In this document: positions 1 to 13,030 of the stretch, piece by piece | Layout of the letters: every line of letters begins with the position of its first letter | How positions within the stretch are numbered: the first letter of the stretch is position 1 | Assembly: GCA_015501605.1 (NCBI GenBank) | Contig: JADNRZ010000001.1 | Span: 2,294,001-2,358,000 of the forward strand | DNA length: 64,000 bases | Origin: Panaeolus papilionaceus | Lineage: Eukaryota; Basidiomycota; Agaricomycetes; Agaricales | Reading direction: 5' to 3' | Notes under the pieces: generated by a model | The model's input: the letters and a program-made list of their open reading frames with translations, nothing else | Databases searched by the model: none | What the model was told of the DNA's origin: nothing | Position numbers and translations under genes: made by a program

Positions 1-3000
1 CTTACAAGTAACATTCTGGGAGTCGAGACTCGAGAAACCTTGGAAAAGCATTTTCCTCAAGAGTGTTGGACTTTGTGGACAATTGAAGCATTAATTAATC
101 GAAGATCATCTCGCCTGAGTCGCTGCTCCAAAATCGACAAAGAGGGGCTCATCTTCGTAAATTTATGTCGAGTTGTGGCGATTGAAAATGTGGGTGTCTT
201 CAAATTCCTCACTGGAGTTCATGCTTGCGCTGGTGCTCATGGAGAAGCAGAATTTGTCGGCACTCTGGTCGAATAACTGTTTACATCATCGAATAGATAC
301 TCATGCCGGCCGTGGATATGTGTCATATCGTTATGCTACAAGCCATTGTGCCGCACGGGCACTAATACTGCTCGTCATGGCAGGCTAAGAAGTTGTCCGC
401 ACCACAATGTCGAGTCGCTCTTGCCTAAACCTAGCATTCCAACAGAGAGCACTTCGGAGCTCGGGACTAGCTTCAGTGCCTGAGTAGACAGCAAAGCGTG
501 GTTGCAGTCAATATGGTTCTGAACAAATATCTGCGTAACAGGGAACCGAAGGTGCCCCAGTGACATTGACCTTTGCACATATAATAATAACCCTGTTATT
601 GCCTCACACTTTTGTTTCTTCCTCCCGGACTGATCTTTACCTGCCCAGTATATGGCATCTGACTGCTACAATACGCCAGGACTTTCGAAATTTGTGCCTG
701 TACCGTAGCAAGGTTGATGTCAGGCGGCTTGTGAGCGCTCCTGAAAAGGATTGAACGAGAATCTGAGTGAACACAGGAGAGATGATGCAGTGTATCTCAG
801 CTTTACTAATACGAACAGGGATTGGGACAGGGCAATAATATCACATTGACTCACAACGCATGAAAATGGAGTATTACGCTCATTCCTTCCCATAAGGTAT
901 CATAAGCCTTGTGTAAAGCACTGGTCTTCTTTCGTTCTTCTCACGTCCTGGTCAACCTGACAAACACAATGCCCTGACAAGGACATTTTCGATATGGCTG
1001 ACGGTGTTAAGTAGCTCTTAAACGGGTTCGTCTACTCAAAGCTCGGGAACCGCATGAATGTTCTATGCTTCGTACACTGGCATTCCTATTTCCTGTAGGC
1101 AATAGTGCCCGAAGCTTATAGCTACCTGGTACTATTCAGCCCTCAGCAGGGTTAAACGAGGGATATCGATGGAGACTACCAGCTATTTCGTTGGGATTCC
1201 CGCTCCTTATTAATTATGATAGAAAGTAGAGGGCAAACACGACGGGCAGCTTAGGTGTCCAAGTTGAGGTCTAACGTTCAAAATTATCGGTATCTTGTCC
1301 TCATGACGCGCCCACTGCCCTGCATGTCCTGAACACTTCGACCCCGCGATTCTCATGAGAAATTTAACCCGGAGCATACCTAAGCTGGCCTTTGTTGACC
1401 AAACCTTGCCAAAATACTCAAGCGTAAGCAGATGAAAATGTGAGCCTACTTATATGAGTTCTGCCCTGGCTCACGACATTGATAAAAATGGGAGAAATCA
1501 AAAGAGATAAGTAAGAAACGTGACATGTCAATGTCATACATACATATTCCAAGCGTTTCAAGGGTCCAATTCCAGGGCCGAATACGCTCGAAATGAACAA
1601 GTTGTTGCCGCGAAATTGAGACGCCAACAAGTTTATTTGCCGTTCAAGTCCGAAGCCTGCAAGACCAGATGTGGAAAGCTTTGATGCTCATTCACGAAAC
1701 ACCCCACTCACCAATTCTAATCCAAACCGTCTCTATTACATACATAGAAAAAGGGAAACGCCCCATAGCCAGCGAGTAAGTAGTCTCGAACTCCGCAACT
1801 GACCGTAATCCTGTGCCTTTCTGGAAAGTTCACAACAGCAGGGCGGCCCCGGAAAGCACCTTCTAAGGACACCCTTGCCACGCTTACACACAAAAGTGAA
1901 ATATACTTGTGGGTGCAGCCGCCACTGGGCCTGCATACACCACCGTCTCCGCGCCGCATTCATTCCTCAACCAAGATTTAGGCATAGCGGCGATAGGCAT
2001 CGCCCAAACTTGTCGAATGTTTTCGTGAGGGAGCTCGGGATAAATAGACGCTGTCGTCGAAATCTCAATCTGTGTGGCGCTATCGTGTCGATATTATTGT
2101 TAGTTTATCCTTTCCATTTACCTAAGCTTTCCGTCGTGTCTTTTCCGACTGTAGGGACCGACTGCGCGTTCTTGGACAGCAATCATAATGAATTAGATCT
2201 CAAGAGTCACAGCGCCGCAGGAAGAAGTATAGTAAAGTAAAGATAGTAGTTTCGAAGCGTTGCGAAGCCATCCGGTTCTTGTGTCGATGCACACCTACAC
2301 CTGCTGAATTGCCGTCGTATCGTCGACCGCTTTGCTAATACGTACCACACACTTCCCTGGCCTTCGTCGAAACCTGCTTATTTCCATAAAAATCAATAGT
2401 CGGTTGCAGTGATAGGACCGGTTCCGGGTTCACCAGCCGACCCTCAGACTTTAAACCCATTTATCATGATCTGAGTGCGCAGGCAGAAAGTCATTGGCAT
2501 GCAATAAATCGGAGAAACGTGTTTCCAGCTCATGCCAAGGTCCAGAGCGCGCGGGGGTGTGCGTAGCGCGCTGCAAGCATCCGATGCTGTCCAAATATGG
2601 TGGTTACTTCACTACGCGCTTGGATTGCGCAGCGGAGAATTTTTCATGCAATAAATTTCGACAACAACCGATAGCGAGTGGAGCATGCTCATTTTTATGC
2701 TTCCAGCTAGAAGCGTGTTTTGCAATTTTTCGATGAGTGGACTAATGCCATTTACGGGGCAAGGTGGCGTCAGGTGTGTCCCTTTCGCCGTCCATATCCA
2801 GTGCCATTCCTTCCGGCGATTGAGGCGTCTTACATAGATAAATGCTTTTGCCTCTAGAATAAAGCTCTCACGAAGGTGTATGTAAAAGGAGAATTTTCGG
2901 CCAATATCACGTTAGCCTAAATGCCCTGCATGCGCGAATGCGTAAAATTTCCAACGAGGGCGAGGGAAGGTCACGGTGGAAAATTATGCAAGTTAAAAAT

Positions 3001-4200
3001 CGAATGTTCGAAAGGACGAGGGTGACACGAAGTCTGAAGCTGCCTTCAGTCGAATGTGGCAGGGACCGCTCTCGGGCAGGGTTCAGGGCCTCGCCAGCTC
3101 CTAACTCCATTTCAGCGCATTTTGTCAACTGAGTCCAGAAGAGTCCAGATAATGGAAGAGTGTGGAAGGGTAGATGTTCCTTGGTTTTGCGAGCATGGGC
3201 CGTCCAGAAAGTTGTAGACAAGATAACATATTGATAGTATATCACTGTACATGCATGCAATTTCAACAAGGGAAATACTCTTGGGCCGTCATTGTGGCCG
3301 ATGACCTCTGGTTGATAAGAATCAAATAAGAATCGGTTGGGTTGTGACCAAAGCCTGTGGACCTGAATCGTGAGGATTGAAGCGAAAAGGGAGCAGGAGC
3401 ACACGGTCTTCACAGATGGATGGAGGGCTTGACAGAACAGAATGGGTCCGATGTTCATCACTCCAACTTGTTTACTTCTGGTGAATCAACACTGTTATTT
3501 TGGAACGTATCCCTACAAGTACAGTTCACTGTACGACAATACTAAATAAATAAATAACTGATGCTATAAATCGAAATACGGGGTATCACCAGAGCTCGCA
3601 GCAACAAAGGGAGGGAAAGCGATCAAGGAGAGAAGACGTGAGGGCCAGAAAGATTCGGAAGTGTGTATATACATATGAAAGATGAGGAACAAGGATTTTG
3701 CGTATGCCGACGAGTTGAAGAAGATGTGTTCCAAATTTCCTGGTTGTTTGAGATACGGGGGGATGAAGACGAGGATATAGATATTCCGGGAAAATGGTAG
3801 ATAGATATAGAAAAAGCAATGGATACAAATCGTGCTTTCAGAATTACAATGAGATTGAGGTGGTTGGATGGAGGGTATGAGGCACAAATAAATAACTAAA
3901 AATAAAACAGCACAACAAATGGTATCGGAAGTGCGAGCCTGGTATCAATGTTGGGGTGGGGGAATATGGGGAAATGATGGACGCAATGGCAGAGCAGAAG
4001 AGAAGTCGAAGGTTTTTTGGTTGTACACAAAAGGCCGTACCATAAAAATAATAAATAACACCAAGTAATTTTTTTCATGTTCTTTCCCTCGTGTCTGTCA
4101 AGGACGGCGCCTGCAAACGATCGACGTCTGACAAAACACAACAAGAACACACAAATAAATTCTGCCTGCCGCGAACATGCATCCAGCTGCTCTCATCAAT
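1..4200. other. Long stretch without a recognisable gene
   Basis: All six frames hold only short open frames (longest about 184 codons, 2907-3461 on -) with no domain, no conserved motif and no convincing chain of spliced exons. A 12-bp direct repeat (CATGCAATAAAT) occurs at 2498-2509 and 2645-2656. A short TAAA-type run is at about 3545. The stretch from about 3500 to 4200 probably carries the 3' UTR of the GATA gene that ends at 4201. A heavily spliced or fast-evolving gene cannot be excluded. Confidence 0.5.
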
Positions 4201-5806
4201 TTACGATGAGGCAGGGCTCGAAACGAGGGAACCGTTTGACTCAGCTGCCGGCTCAGCGGTCCAGACGGGAGGCTCAGAAGACTCTGTCGTCGAGTTGGAG
4301 AAGTAATCCTGTGTAAGCTGTGACTGCTGAGGAGCAGGACTCAAGGACGGAAGAGAGGAAGGATAGAAAGACGGTGAGGTATGCGACTTTCTTGGGGCAT
4401 TTGGAGATAGGAGGGCTGGGGTAGGTTGCTGGCCGGAAATGTGCATTGACGCGATGTCAGATAGGGGGTTGGTGGGCACTCGGATACCGCCATCTAGGGG
4501 TGGTGACTGCGAGTCGCGGGAAAGCGGGAATGAAGGGACCACTGGGGAATTGAAGGAGGTGGGCGGAGCAGACCCTGAAGAATAAATGGAAACTGATTCG
4601 GAACAAGGCCAGTCAGCACACGCTCTAAGGGGAGCCAGGCTTAGACAACACACCATTGTCATCCCAATCACTTGCACCGCTTCCCGAGTGAACGGACGAA
4701 GAGCTCGAGACAGAGCTGCGTCTGACGAGACCTCCTCCACCAAACTCACGGGGCTCCTTCTTAATCATTGACAACTTGGACTGTTTCGGGCTGACACCGG
4801 ATCCGTTTGGTCCACCTTTGCTAGATTGCTTGCGGGCTTTGTTTCCGGCTCGGAGTTCGTCGAAACGCAGAGGCCTCGGGCGGAGATGTGTTCGCTCATA
4901 GAGCCCACACTTGTTGCAAACAATTTTTCCGGGGTTGAGAGTTGAACGACGCCATGAAGGGGGTTCTGTTGTGTGACAGTTGAAGCACCGGCGCCTAAGG
5001 TACTGAGTCTCTTTGGAAGCGGCGTCGTCCGTATGCTGAACGGGGAGACCGGTATGGGGGGAGAGGTAAGTCATTGTCATTGGGTGGCACTGGGAAGATG
5101 GAGATTGACGGTAGAAAGGGTTGTTTTGGGAAGGAACCATGATGGAAGCTGTGTCTTCGAGCTTGATGTTGGTGTTGTCATCGAAGTCGTTGTAAGAAGA
5201 ATGAGGAGAGTTGGTCATGGACGGGATGAAAGACTCTTGGTGAGCGAGTTCACCGTAAGGATTTTCCTGTCTAGAGTTATACAGGAGACCCTCTGGATGC
5301 TGATTTTGGTGCAAGGAGGGGTTTTGGTGTTGCTGAATGAAAGGAGCGTACTGTTGTAGGGGCACACCTTCTTCTCTATCGTGTCGAACGTAGGGGAAAG
5401 TGGCCCTTCTAACCATAGGAAACTCTGAAGGACGATGATGAGGATTTGGATGATGCTGTTCATGCTGCGACCAATTTTCTGACTGAGGTTGGAAGTGGTC
5501 GTGATGGAAATCGTTATGATGTTCAGGCAAGTCCTGGTCATAAATGTCTGGAAGAACTGATGACCTATTTGAATTATTGAAGTTAAAGTTGGGTGGATGA
5601 GTTGACGTCCAATACGAAGCATCATGAGGATTGACGAGAACAGCGTTCGAATTTTCGTCGTCGTTGTTGTTGAAAAGGTTACGGTCAATGTCTAAGGGGA
5701 TGTGTTTAACATCATGAGCAGGGAAATGCATATCTGTTGGCGAAGGAGTCCTTGGAGTGGAAGAGTCAGAGTATGAAGTATAACCGTCAAAGTTGAGGGA
5801 ATCCAT
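4201..5806 (-). CDS. GATA-type zinc-finger transcription factor
   Basis: DNA-binding regulator expected to act in the nucleus on GATA sites. Two exons, 5806-4654 and 4592-4201, flank a 61-nt phase-1 intron (GTGTGT donor, TGCTGAC branch, CAG acceptor) and give 514 residues. The single finger starts CFNC and ends CNKC, near residues 275-300, followed by GLYERTHLRPRP, the usual basic tail. The loop between the two cysteine pairs is 19 residues, longer than the usual 17-18. The N-terminal half is rich in His, Asn, Gln and Ser-Pro (many HH, QQ, NN pairs), and the C-terminal tail is Ser/Pro rich; both look disordered. The intron removes a short alternative end (VLSKPGSP stop), so intron retention would truncate the tail by about 120 residues. 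Similar single-finger proteins in mushrooms regulate nitrogen use or development; which role applies here is not visible. Confidence 0.9.
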
Positions 5807-8800
5807 GGTTTGTTGGATTTTTTCCCTTTGATTGTCGTATTTCTATGGGGCTCTTTAGTTTTTCTAATACAGGGCTCAAATTGCTTTATTTGGAATCTAA
5901 CCAACGATTCGAATCTTGAAAGTATTCAAATGATAAAAGGAGTTAGACCGTCAAACTGGACCCCATAAAACTTTTTAAAATACCCCGAACACCCAAGACT
6001 CCTTGAATACAATATCCACTCTTTTGGTTCAACCCAGCCCAAAACTTCTTTCCATTTTTCCACGATTCACTGCCCACCAATTTATTGACTTTTTACTTTA
6101 TTTTATTCTTATTTTTATTTTTTTGTAATTATTCTCAATTTTACTATTTACTATTAACTAGCGCGCGTCAATATCTGCCTACTTGTCTATTCTTTCATCT
6201 CTGATATTATTCTCAACTTCAACATACACCATAATAATTAATAACCAACTCGGTTGCATCCGTTCCGAATCGAATGTCAACTTGTTCATCTACCTCAAAG
6301 TCGAGATTTCTTCTTCCCTGTTATTCCTTTCCTATGTCATACTACTTTAATCCGGTTATCTATTATCGTCTCTCTGTTTCTAACCAGCGGAAGTCCTCTA
6401 TCCATTCTCCATAATTACAACTATTGCGACCTTCAAAATGTCCCATGCCCATCCGCCGCATCCTGTCATTTTCTCTGCCTTTCTTTATTATTGTCGTGTC
6501 CTTTAACCCCTATACTTGCCATTCTCAAACACTTCACTCCAAATCTTCGCTCACGCCTCAGTTGTACCCGCCACAGTACCTCTCGGTAATCATCATCCCA
6601 ATTCACTACACCTCCAATTTCAGCTTCGGCGTTTAGCACAGTTCACATCATTTTCCTCATCCGTCGTCTCATGAAAGCCTTCCGTTTCAAACCCTTCCGT
6701 TGACTTGGGCTGATATTCCCCACCCAATCTTGAGGTGCCTCTCTTTTTCTTTCACTTTATCTTCGTTTAAAAATACGAGGACCAGTCTCACTCTCATGAT
6801 TTGACTTTCTGTCAATCGAACGCCATATCATACACAAAAACTCATCTGTTGCTCCGCTGTTTGCACATACCTAGTACTTGCGCCAATATCCAAGTCCAAC
6901 TTTGATACAATGTCATAAAATTGAAGCTTTACTCTTCTTAACCAATCAGTGAATGACAATATGTGCCACAGATTTCCCGTACTCTCGATAAAAATACTAT
7001 CTATGTATATTTGACAATCGAATCCATCACAAGATCTAGGGGAAGTGAAGCTTGAGGTGAGACACGAAACTCGAACCAAGAAGACGACGACGCCTGAGTC
7101 CTTTCTCGGCATTTATATCGCTGTCGTCGACACAGCATTGAGTTGCAATAGTTGCAATGACCTTGATGTTTGACTTGTGTATATTAAAAGACGGAAGGAA
7201 CGGTAATTATGATCAGGGACTCCACTACCATGGCTGTCCCCACCCTTTCCTAGATCAGGACGAGGGGCTCAAACCCTGTCCGATGGAAGCCTTGGTTCTA
7301 CATAATCAGCATTTGCAGAATCCACCCGTTTCTTGGATAAAACCCCTCCATAACCCTCTCCATAGACATCGGGTGTCCACACCTCACCATTTTCAATTCA
7401 CCACTCCGTGCTTGCCCATGCGCTACGCCGCCTTTGGCTATTTGTTCGCGTTATGTAGATACCAGTAGCCAAACACTAATATTATATTATCAGGAGGTTG
7501 AATAGTTGTGCCTTCTTTGAATGGAGCTTTTAGACTGAATTAAAAAGTGAATGCTCTGAACTGAAAAAAAGCGTCAAGACGCTTGGATCTGTTTACATCC
7601 GGAACCATGCGCTCTTAACCCAACTAGTGACTACCTGGTGACGACATCCTGACACCTTTGGCATGAAAAAAGTAGACGTCTGTATGCCATTGTAATTGAA
7701 ACCCGGAAAACAACGGGACCTGAGCCATTTATAAGTAAGTCATGGCTTCTTTGGTTCTTCGCGGCGAAGAAATTTGGAGTTTTGAGCAGCTCAGTCGCAT
7801 CCGAATCCGCGAAACCTATGTCGGCGGTTTACATATCATGTTGGTGGACGCTCAACAAATGAGCGGCGAAGGTCTGAGTAATGCTGACAGAATGGATATA
7901 CGACTTCCAGGGCAGTTTTGACTCGCAGATATGCATATCCACAAATGAAAATGATATCGAATCCCAGAGAGGTCCTCTTCAACCCTTCCCGTCATTTCGG
8001 CGCCCAAGTTACATGTTCCGTTCAATCGGCAAGTGTACGAACACAAAGAGACACCCCATATTTCCAGACTCATGACCTGGCCCATGACCGGACCAACGTG
8101 ATAACAGTCCTCTTCTGTCATAACTTGTCATAACACACCATTTTCCCGATCTCGAAAAGCACTCTATTGCAAATACACCTATGCCGTGCGAGAATGGCCA
8201 TGAATTGTTTTATCCCATATTAGGAGCTGTACCGTCGTACATAAGAAGCTTGTAAAGCTGAGCAAACGCGAGCATTATACTATATACATACACGTACTCA
8301 AATTAGTCCTTAAAAACGGAACAGCTGCACGCGATTTGTGCTGTCCTTGTGAGGTCATGTCCGCGGCAAGTCGCGTCTTGGCAAGCGGAAGCGAGCGTTG
8401 CCTTATCTGCCCAATTTGCCAGCGCAAAGGGGGCTCCAGGCCAAACAAGTCGAGTTGACAAGGCGCAGTGACTTGGTTTGGAAAAAAGAAAGAAAACTAT
8501 ACACTAAACCAGCGAAGACGAAGAAAACAGTGTACAGAGGTCATGACACAGAGCACCTGAAGATAGTGACAAGTTGCCCTTGAGCGCATGGAGAATTACT
8601 CTCTCTATATCGGAACCTAATCTGTATCTCCAACGGTGGCGAACCCCATGGGCCCGATAACGCTTCTTCAAGCTTCTCCGCCCGGACCACGATCCTCGCT
8701 ATCGTTACATATTTGCTATTCCCCGCTTTACAATTTCTGGTGGAAAATTATTGATCACACGTTTGTGACTCCGCCCACGACAAACAATAATGTAGAGTAC

Positions 8801-11800
8801 GCTCGGAGTACTAGGATGATACAGCCATGCTCGATTTACACCTGCCTATCAGGAAGAGTGCTAGCGCCAACAGCTCATCACTGAAAGGACAGCATATACT
8901 CAATTGCAGTAACACAGAAAACTCCGAAAAGAAGCGCCAACAGTCAACGACCCTATGGTGTATCGAAAAGGCCGTGATTCATGGGATTGCCACTTAAATT
9001 TGTTCCCGAGCTAGCCTTTGCGAATGGCAGCGGGCGTCATATTGGCTCCTGTTTTCTATACAGTAACTCAATTATATGCAGTCGGGTTATCTTTGGTCCT
9101 GGAAATAGATTACTTCCATAAGTTCTTGACATGAAAAGTGCCTACTTTCACTGCATTAAACTGCACGAACCCCCAAGTCCGCTGGCATCTAACCTCAGCC
9201 CACATACCTATCATATCAAGGTGGGCGGAATCAGCATGAGTCCCACAACAAGATTGTTGAAGGCATTGCTGACTCTGTGCCTTGGACAGCTACGGTGTAC
9301 GTGACGTATTTAGAGCACTACTTCTTCTTTGGTGCATTTGAAACGTTGACTCGGCAAGCCCAGCCTCGCTTAGGGAGAAGAGTAAGAAGCACTGAGTCGC
9401 TTTATCGAGTTGTAGATAAGAACCACACACAGAAATGGCCTCTTTGTTCCTGTTTGCATTCATATTCTTTCGTCGCTCAGTGCCCAGCCTCTGTATCACA
9501 AAGAAATGTTTGCATCTTCGTTTCCAGTGGCTGTATGTATGTATTTCTGGGATGGTATCCACGATTCCCAGGCGGTGACCTTCACAGACTGCGGTGACCC
9601 CGCACTTCGGCTCTAACGGCGCGAGTATGACGCAGTGCAGTGGGAAAACTTCCCCTTTGCGCACTTGTCCACAGTCCGGACCCCGAAGAGAAAGGCGAGT
9701 AAAAAGACGAAAAGGGACTGTACCTTTACAATATTCATCCTCACGAAATAACAGGTTCGTATTGGAATGGGCACCGTTTCCACAAAACGATACAAAGGCT
9801 CCGTTGTATGTAGCGAGCGTCGGTGGGCTGTCGATGGACAAAGCAGATTTGATGAAAAATGAGTACAAGGGTCAGCGCTGTACCTAAACAGTTATCCTAC
9901 TGACGACGCAGATAAACCCACTGCAAACGACTTGCATCTTTTCATCGATATCGGTTACAGCATGTCCGGGAAGGTCCACGGTCGAATATAAAAGAAAAAG
10001 CGCCAATACCTGAGCGGCATCAAAACGGCATCAGAAGCTGCACACAACAACTTCCAAGCCAACTTGTTATGCGAGACGATGCCCCTCAATATAAATCTCA
10101 TGCGGAGAGCAAGGGCGGCAAACTTCGTGTATGTGTGTAGTAGTTGAATGTAACTCATTCCGTTTCTTCTTGCTTCGGCTAGTTTTCGGAGGCTGTTATG
10201 GTCAAGGTCAGAGAGGTCCAGACTCCGTGAAAGGAGATATTGCATCTCCGCGAGAGAAGAAACTTCAAACTTCAAGTACAACACTAATTTCATAAAGGAG
10301 TGTGTGCATGCGCTGAGCTATGAATTGGTGCGAAAGTAGCATAAATCAAAGAGTACAAACGACTGCCCACAATATTTGTGGGCGGTTTGTTTCAAGGTGG
10401 CAAGCACCTGGGACCCTCAACCATCCCGTTTGAATTCGACGTTCCCGGCGGGTAGGAAAGACGAAGCGAGGATTGGGGGGGCGTAGCCGCAGTGTAGAGG
10501 AGCGTAATCACGCGGACCCTTGGGGAGCATAAATGACAGCGGCAGTACGGCGTACCCACTACTATTATAAGTTTTACCGAGTAAACTTACGAATACCGGG
10601 AGCCGTCTAGTATCTCATGACCCAACCTACATATATCGATACCTCGAATCTTGAACCACACCTGACGCATGGTGGGGTTTCGGATATCGACGCCCCAATA
10701 GGTGTGCTTCTTATGTTCCTCCAGCAGTAGGCTAAAACAAGCGAAGGGCATTAAGCTGGCCGAGAATGGACCGCGAGCCTCATGGCTGTATTTTCAATGA
10801 GGGATCGTTATCTTTCACCCTTGCTCATGAGACTGACCTATTTTCAATACTGAATGGTTGTACATGGGTGCCTCGAGCCGGCGATGTGGAATTTGCCTTG
10901 ACTCCTCATTTCCATTCAAAAAACAATTAGAAGGACTTGTGTGCTCCGCCCACATTCGTGAATGTGTATGGAGACGGAGGTATTTCATCCTGTACCTATC
11001 TCTATCGACATGTGTAGGTGCGGGGCTTGAACTTTTGTTTTCATGGTGCGCAGCTGTGTTAACATGATGGGTGGAGAGGAATTGCGCTTGTACCTTACCA
11101 GGGGATCTGAACATCCATTATACTTACAATTTCTCATTCATGAAGAGTGAGTATCGGGTCGGTACCTAAGAAGGCATCGGAATACTTGGAAGTGTTTCAG
11201 GCAGAAGACTGTTCCCACACGAAGCGACCTGTGAGTCCAGGCGACTTTGAAGACGTGAGACTAACTGAGACTCAAGGGACTACATACTGCGGGAATGTTG
11301 CCCGAGCCCCCGCATTAATGCATAGATATCTGCCCGATGCCGAGAGTAGTGGAATCAACTGCTGTCTTCATGAATTATCTATATCCGAGTATTTCTTTGG
11401 CTTGTTGCCGCTTTTGTCCTCGAAGAGGATCTCTGACATCGAACGGCCGATTTCAGAGTGGTCTAGTAACACATGCGGATATATTTGAGGATTGTGGTAA
11501 AAAATACTGCAATGATATATACATAGTATTCTGTGACATAGAATGTAGCATGGATTTCATGCATAAAAATTGTGAACACCCTTTAGTTGAGCAATCGAAG
11601 GAGCCGTAGTTGTCCCCTACCTAATGATGGTCTCTCAGACGTATAAAGGAAATGTGTGTATACATAACACGGCCCGCACCAGCAGTTACTAGTCCCCCTT
11701 TTGAACTCACTACTCTGACGCACAAAGGGTGCGGAAACCTAGCATGATGGCCGACCATGCACACTCTTATTGTCATGCATTGAAAAAGAAAAAGCACCTC

Positions 11801-13030
11801 ATTTGCCAGAGAACACATACAATGGCTTCCAGGGCTTTGAATCTGTTTATTTTGCTTGTTGGTCGGTCCATTGACTGACGCAAAGATCTGGACTGGAGTT
11901 TACTCGAAGCGACATAGTTCCTCTCGTCCGGAGCAATTATTAAGTCATTGAGAGGGAGAATGTTGTATAAAGCTCCTCGCACGCACTACAGTCTGTGATA
12001 GCAGCCGTGATAAAAATTAAGATAAAAGTATTGAAAGAGAAGTGTTGTTTAAAGTTAAAGGATAAGGCTGCAAATGTGTTCCAGCTCGAAGCGCCCGTCA
12101 GAAATCAGATGACCAAGATATGATATGAAGTCTGATGGGCGTTTAGATATTGGTGGGAATGGTAACAAACATCCTCAGGGCAACTCGTGACTATGCTGCA
12201 CCTACATATGATTCGTTTGCTTGGCTGTCAACGCTACATAATGGGGGCCTGCAGTATTTACAACTCCTGAAGGTTGACATCGTGGGCGTTGATCAATCGA
12301 TGCGACGAAGCCTCGGGGCAATGCGCTCTGTACAGCTGTAAGAACTGCAGATACGGAAGGCTAATATGGGTCCAAATTTGACAAAAAAAACCTTTCGAAC
12401 CTAGTTGAGAAAGAGGGGTCAAATTAATGCTGACAATTCTCGGTCAGCCGCAGACGCTCATTTGGTCGATTTGCCAGGCCGATATGTCATCGGTCCTACA
12501 TTCGCCCTCTGATGATTTTTTGCATAGCACAGGTGGAAGTAACCAGACCCAAACCAGACCCGTCTCGTCAGCGTCCCGTAGGTTGCCGCAAAATGCTCCG
12601 ATCAAGCCACCCATCAAACTTAAAACTGACGCCGTCGCCTAGAGGTCCTTAGACCCATCAGGCCCAGGGCACATCCGATAGCAAAGGTTGATTAAACTGC
12701 CACGCTTTCGGGATCATATCAGCAACGAGCAATCCAAGGAAAACGTGGGTTTCATATACACTGTCGTTGGCATAGCCATATGTATTCATATCGCGATTGG
12801 GATTTATTCACAATTCCTGTGAAGATTGGTATCAAATTTACATTGGTTTTGAGAGTCTTGTATATGGAACCCTGTTTCTCTTTTCAGTATAATACCGTTC
12901 GAGTTCGGCGTCGCCTCCTCGCAACCTGATGTGCACTATGCATGGTTGCCAGACAGACAATTCTTGGCCTTTCGTGTGCGGAACAACCGTTCCAATTGGC
13001 GCCCACCACGTCCTCATACATCTCGGAATT
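5807..13030. other. 7.2 kb without a recognisable gene
   Basis: The first several hundred bases are the upstream region of the GATA gene; 6060-6140 is very T-rich on + (A-rich on the gene strand). Beyond that I see only short frames without domains or credible splice chains. Small features: a 7-bp inverted repeat around 7567-7583 (AAGCGTC..GACGCTT), a GTTGCAAT doublet near 7142, and a GTAT run near 9533. I saw no transposase or reverse-transcriptase motif. The contrast with the dense region to the right may mean old decayed repeats or long noncoding sequence. Confidence 0.5.

Noticed and set aside
2907..3461. 184-codon frame on minus
   Set aside because: No signal, domain or credible splice partners; composition unlike the real genes in the window.
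5215..5688. 157-codon frame inside the GATA gene
   Set aside because: Shadow frame of the His/Asn-rich coding region on the same strand.
6254..6636. Two overlapping + frames (111 and 70 codons) rich in Leu, Ser and Pro
   Set aside because: They follow the pyrimidine bias of the GATA upstream region rather than a protein pattern.
9290..9868. 192-codon frame on minus
   Set aside because: No motif, no homolog recognised, and antisense frames of similar length overlap it; most likely chance.
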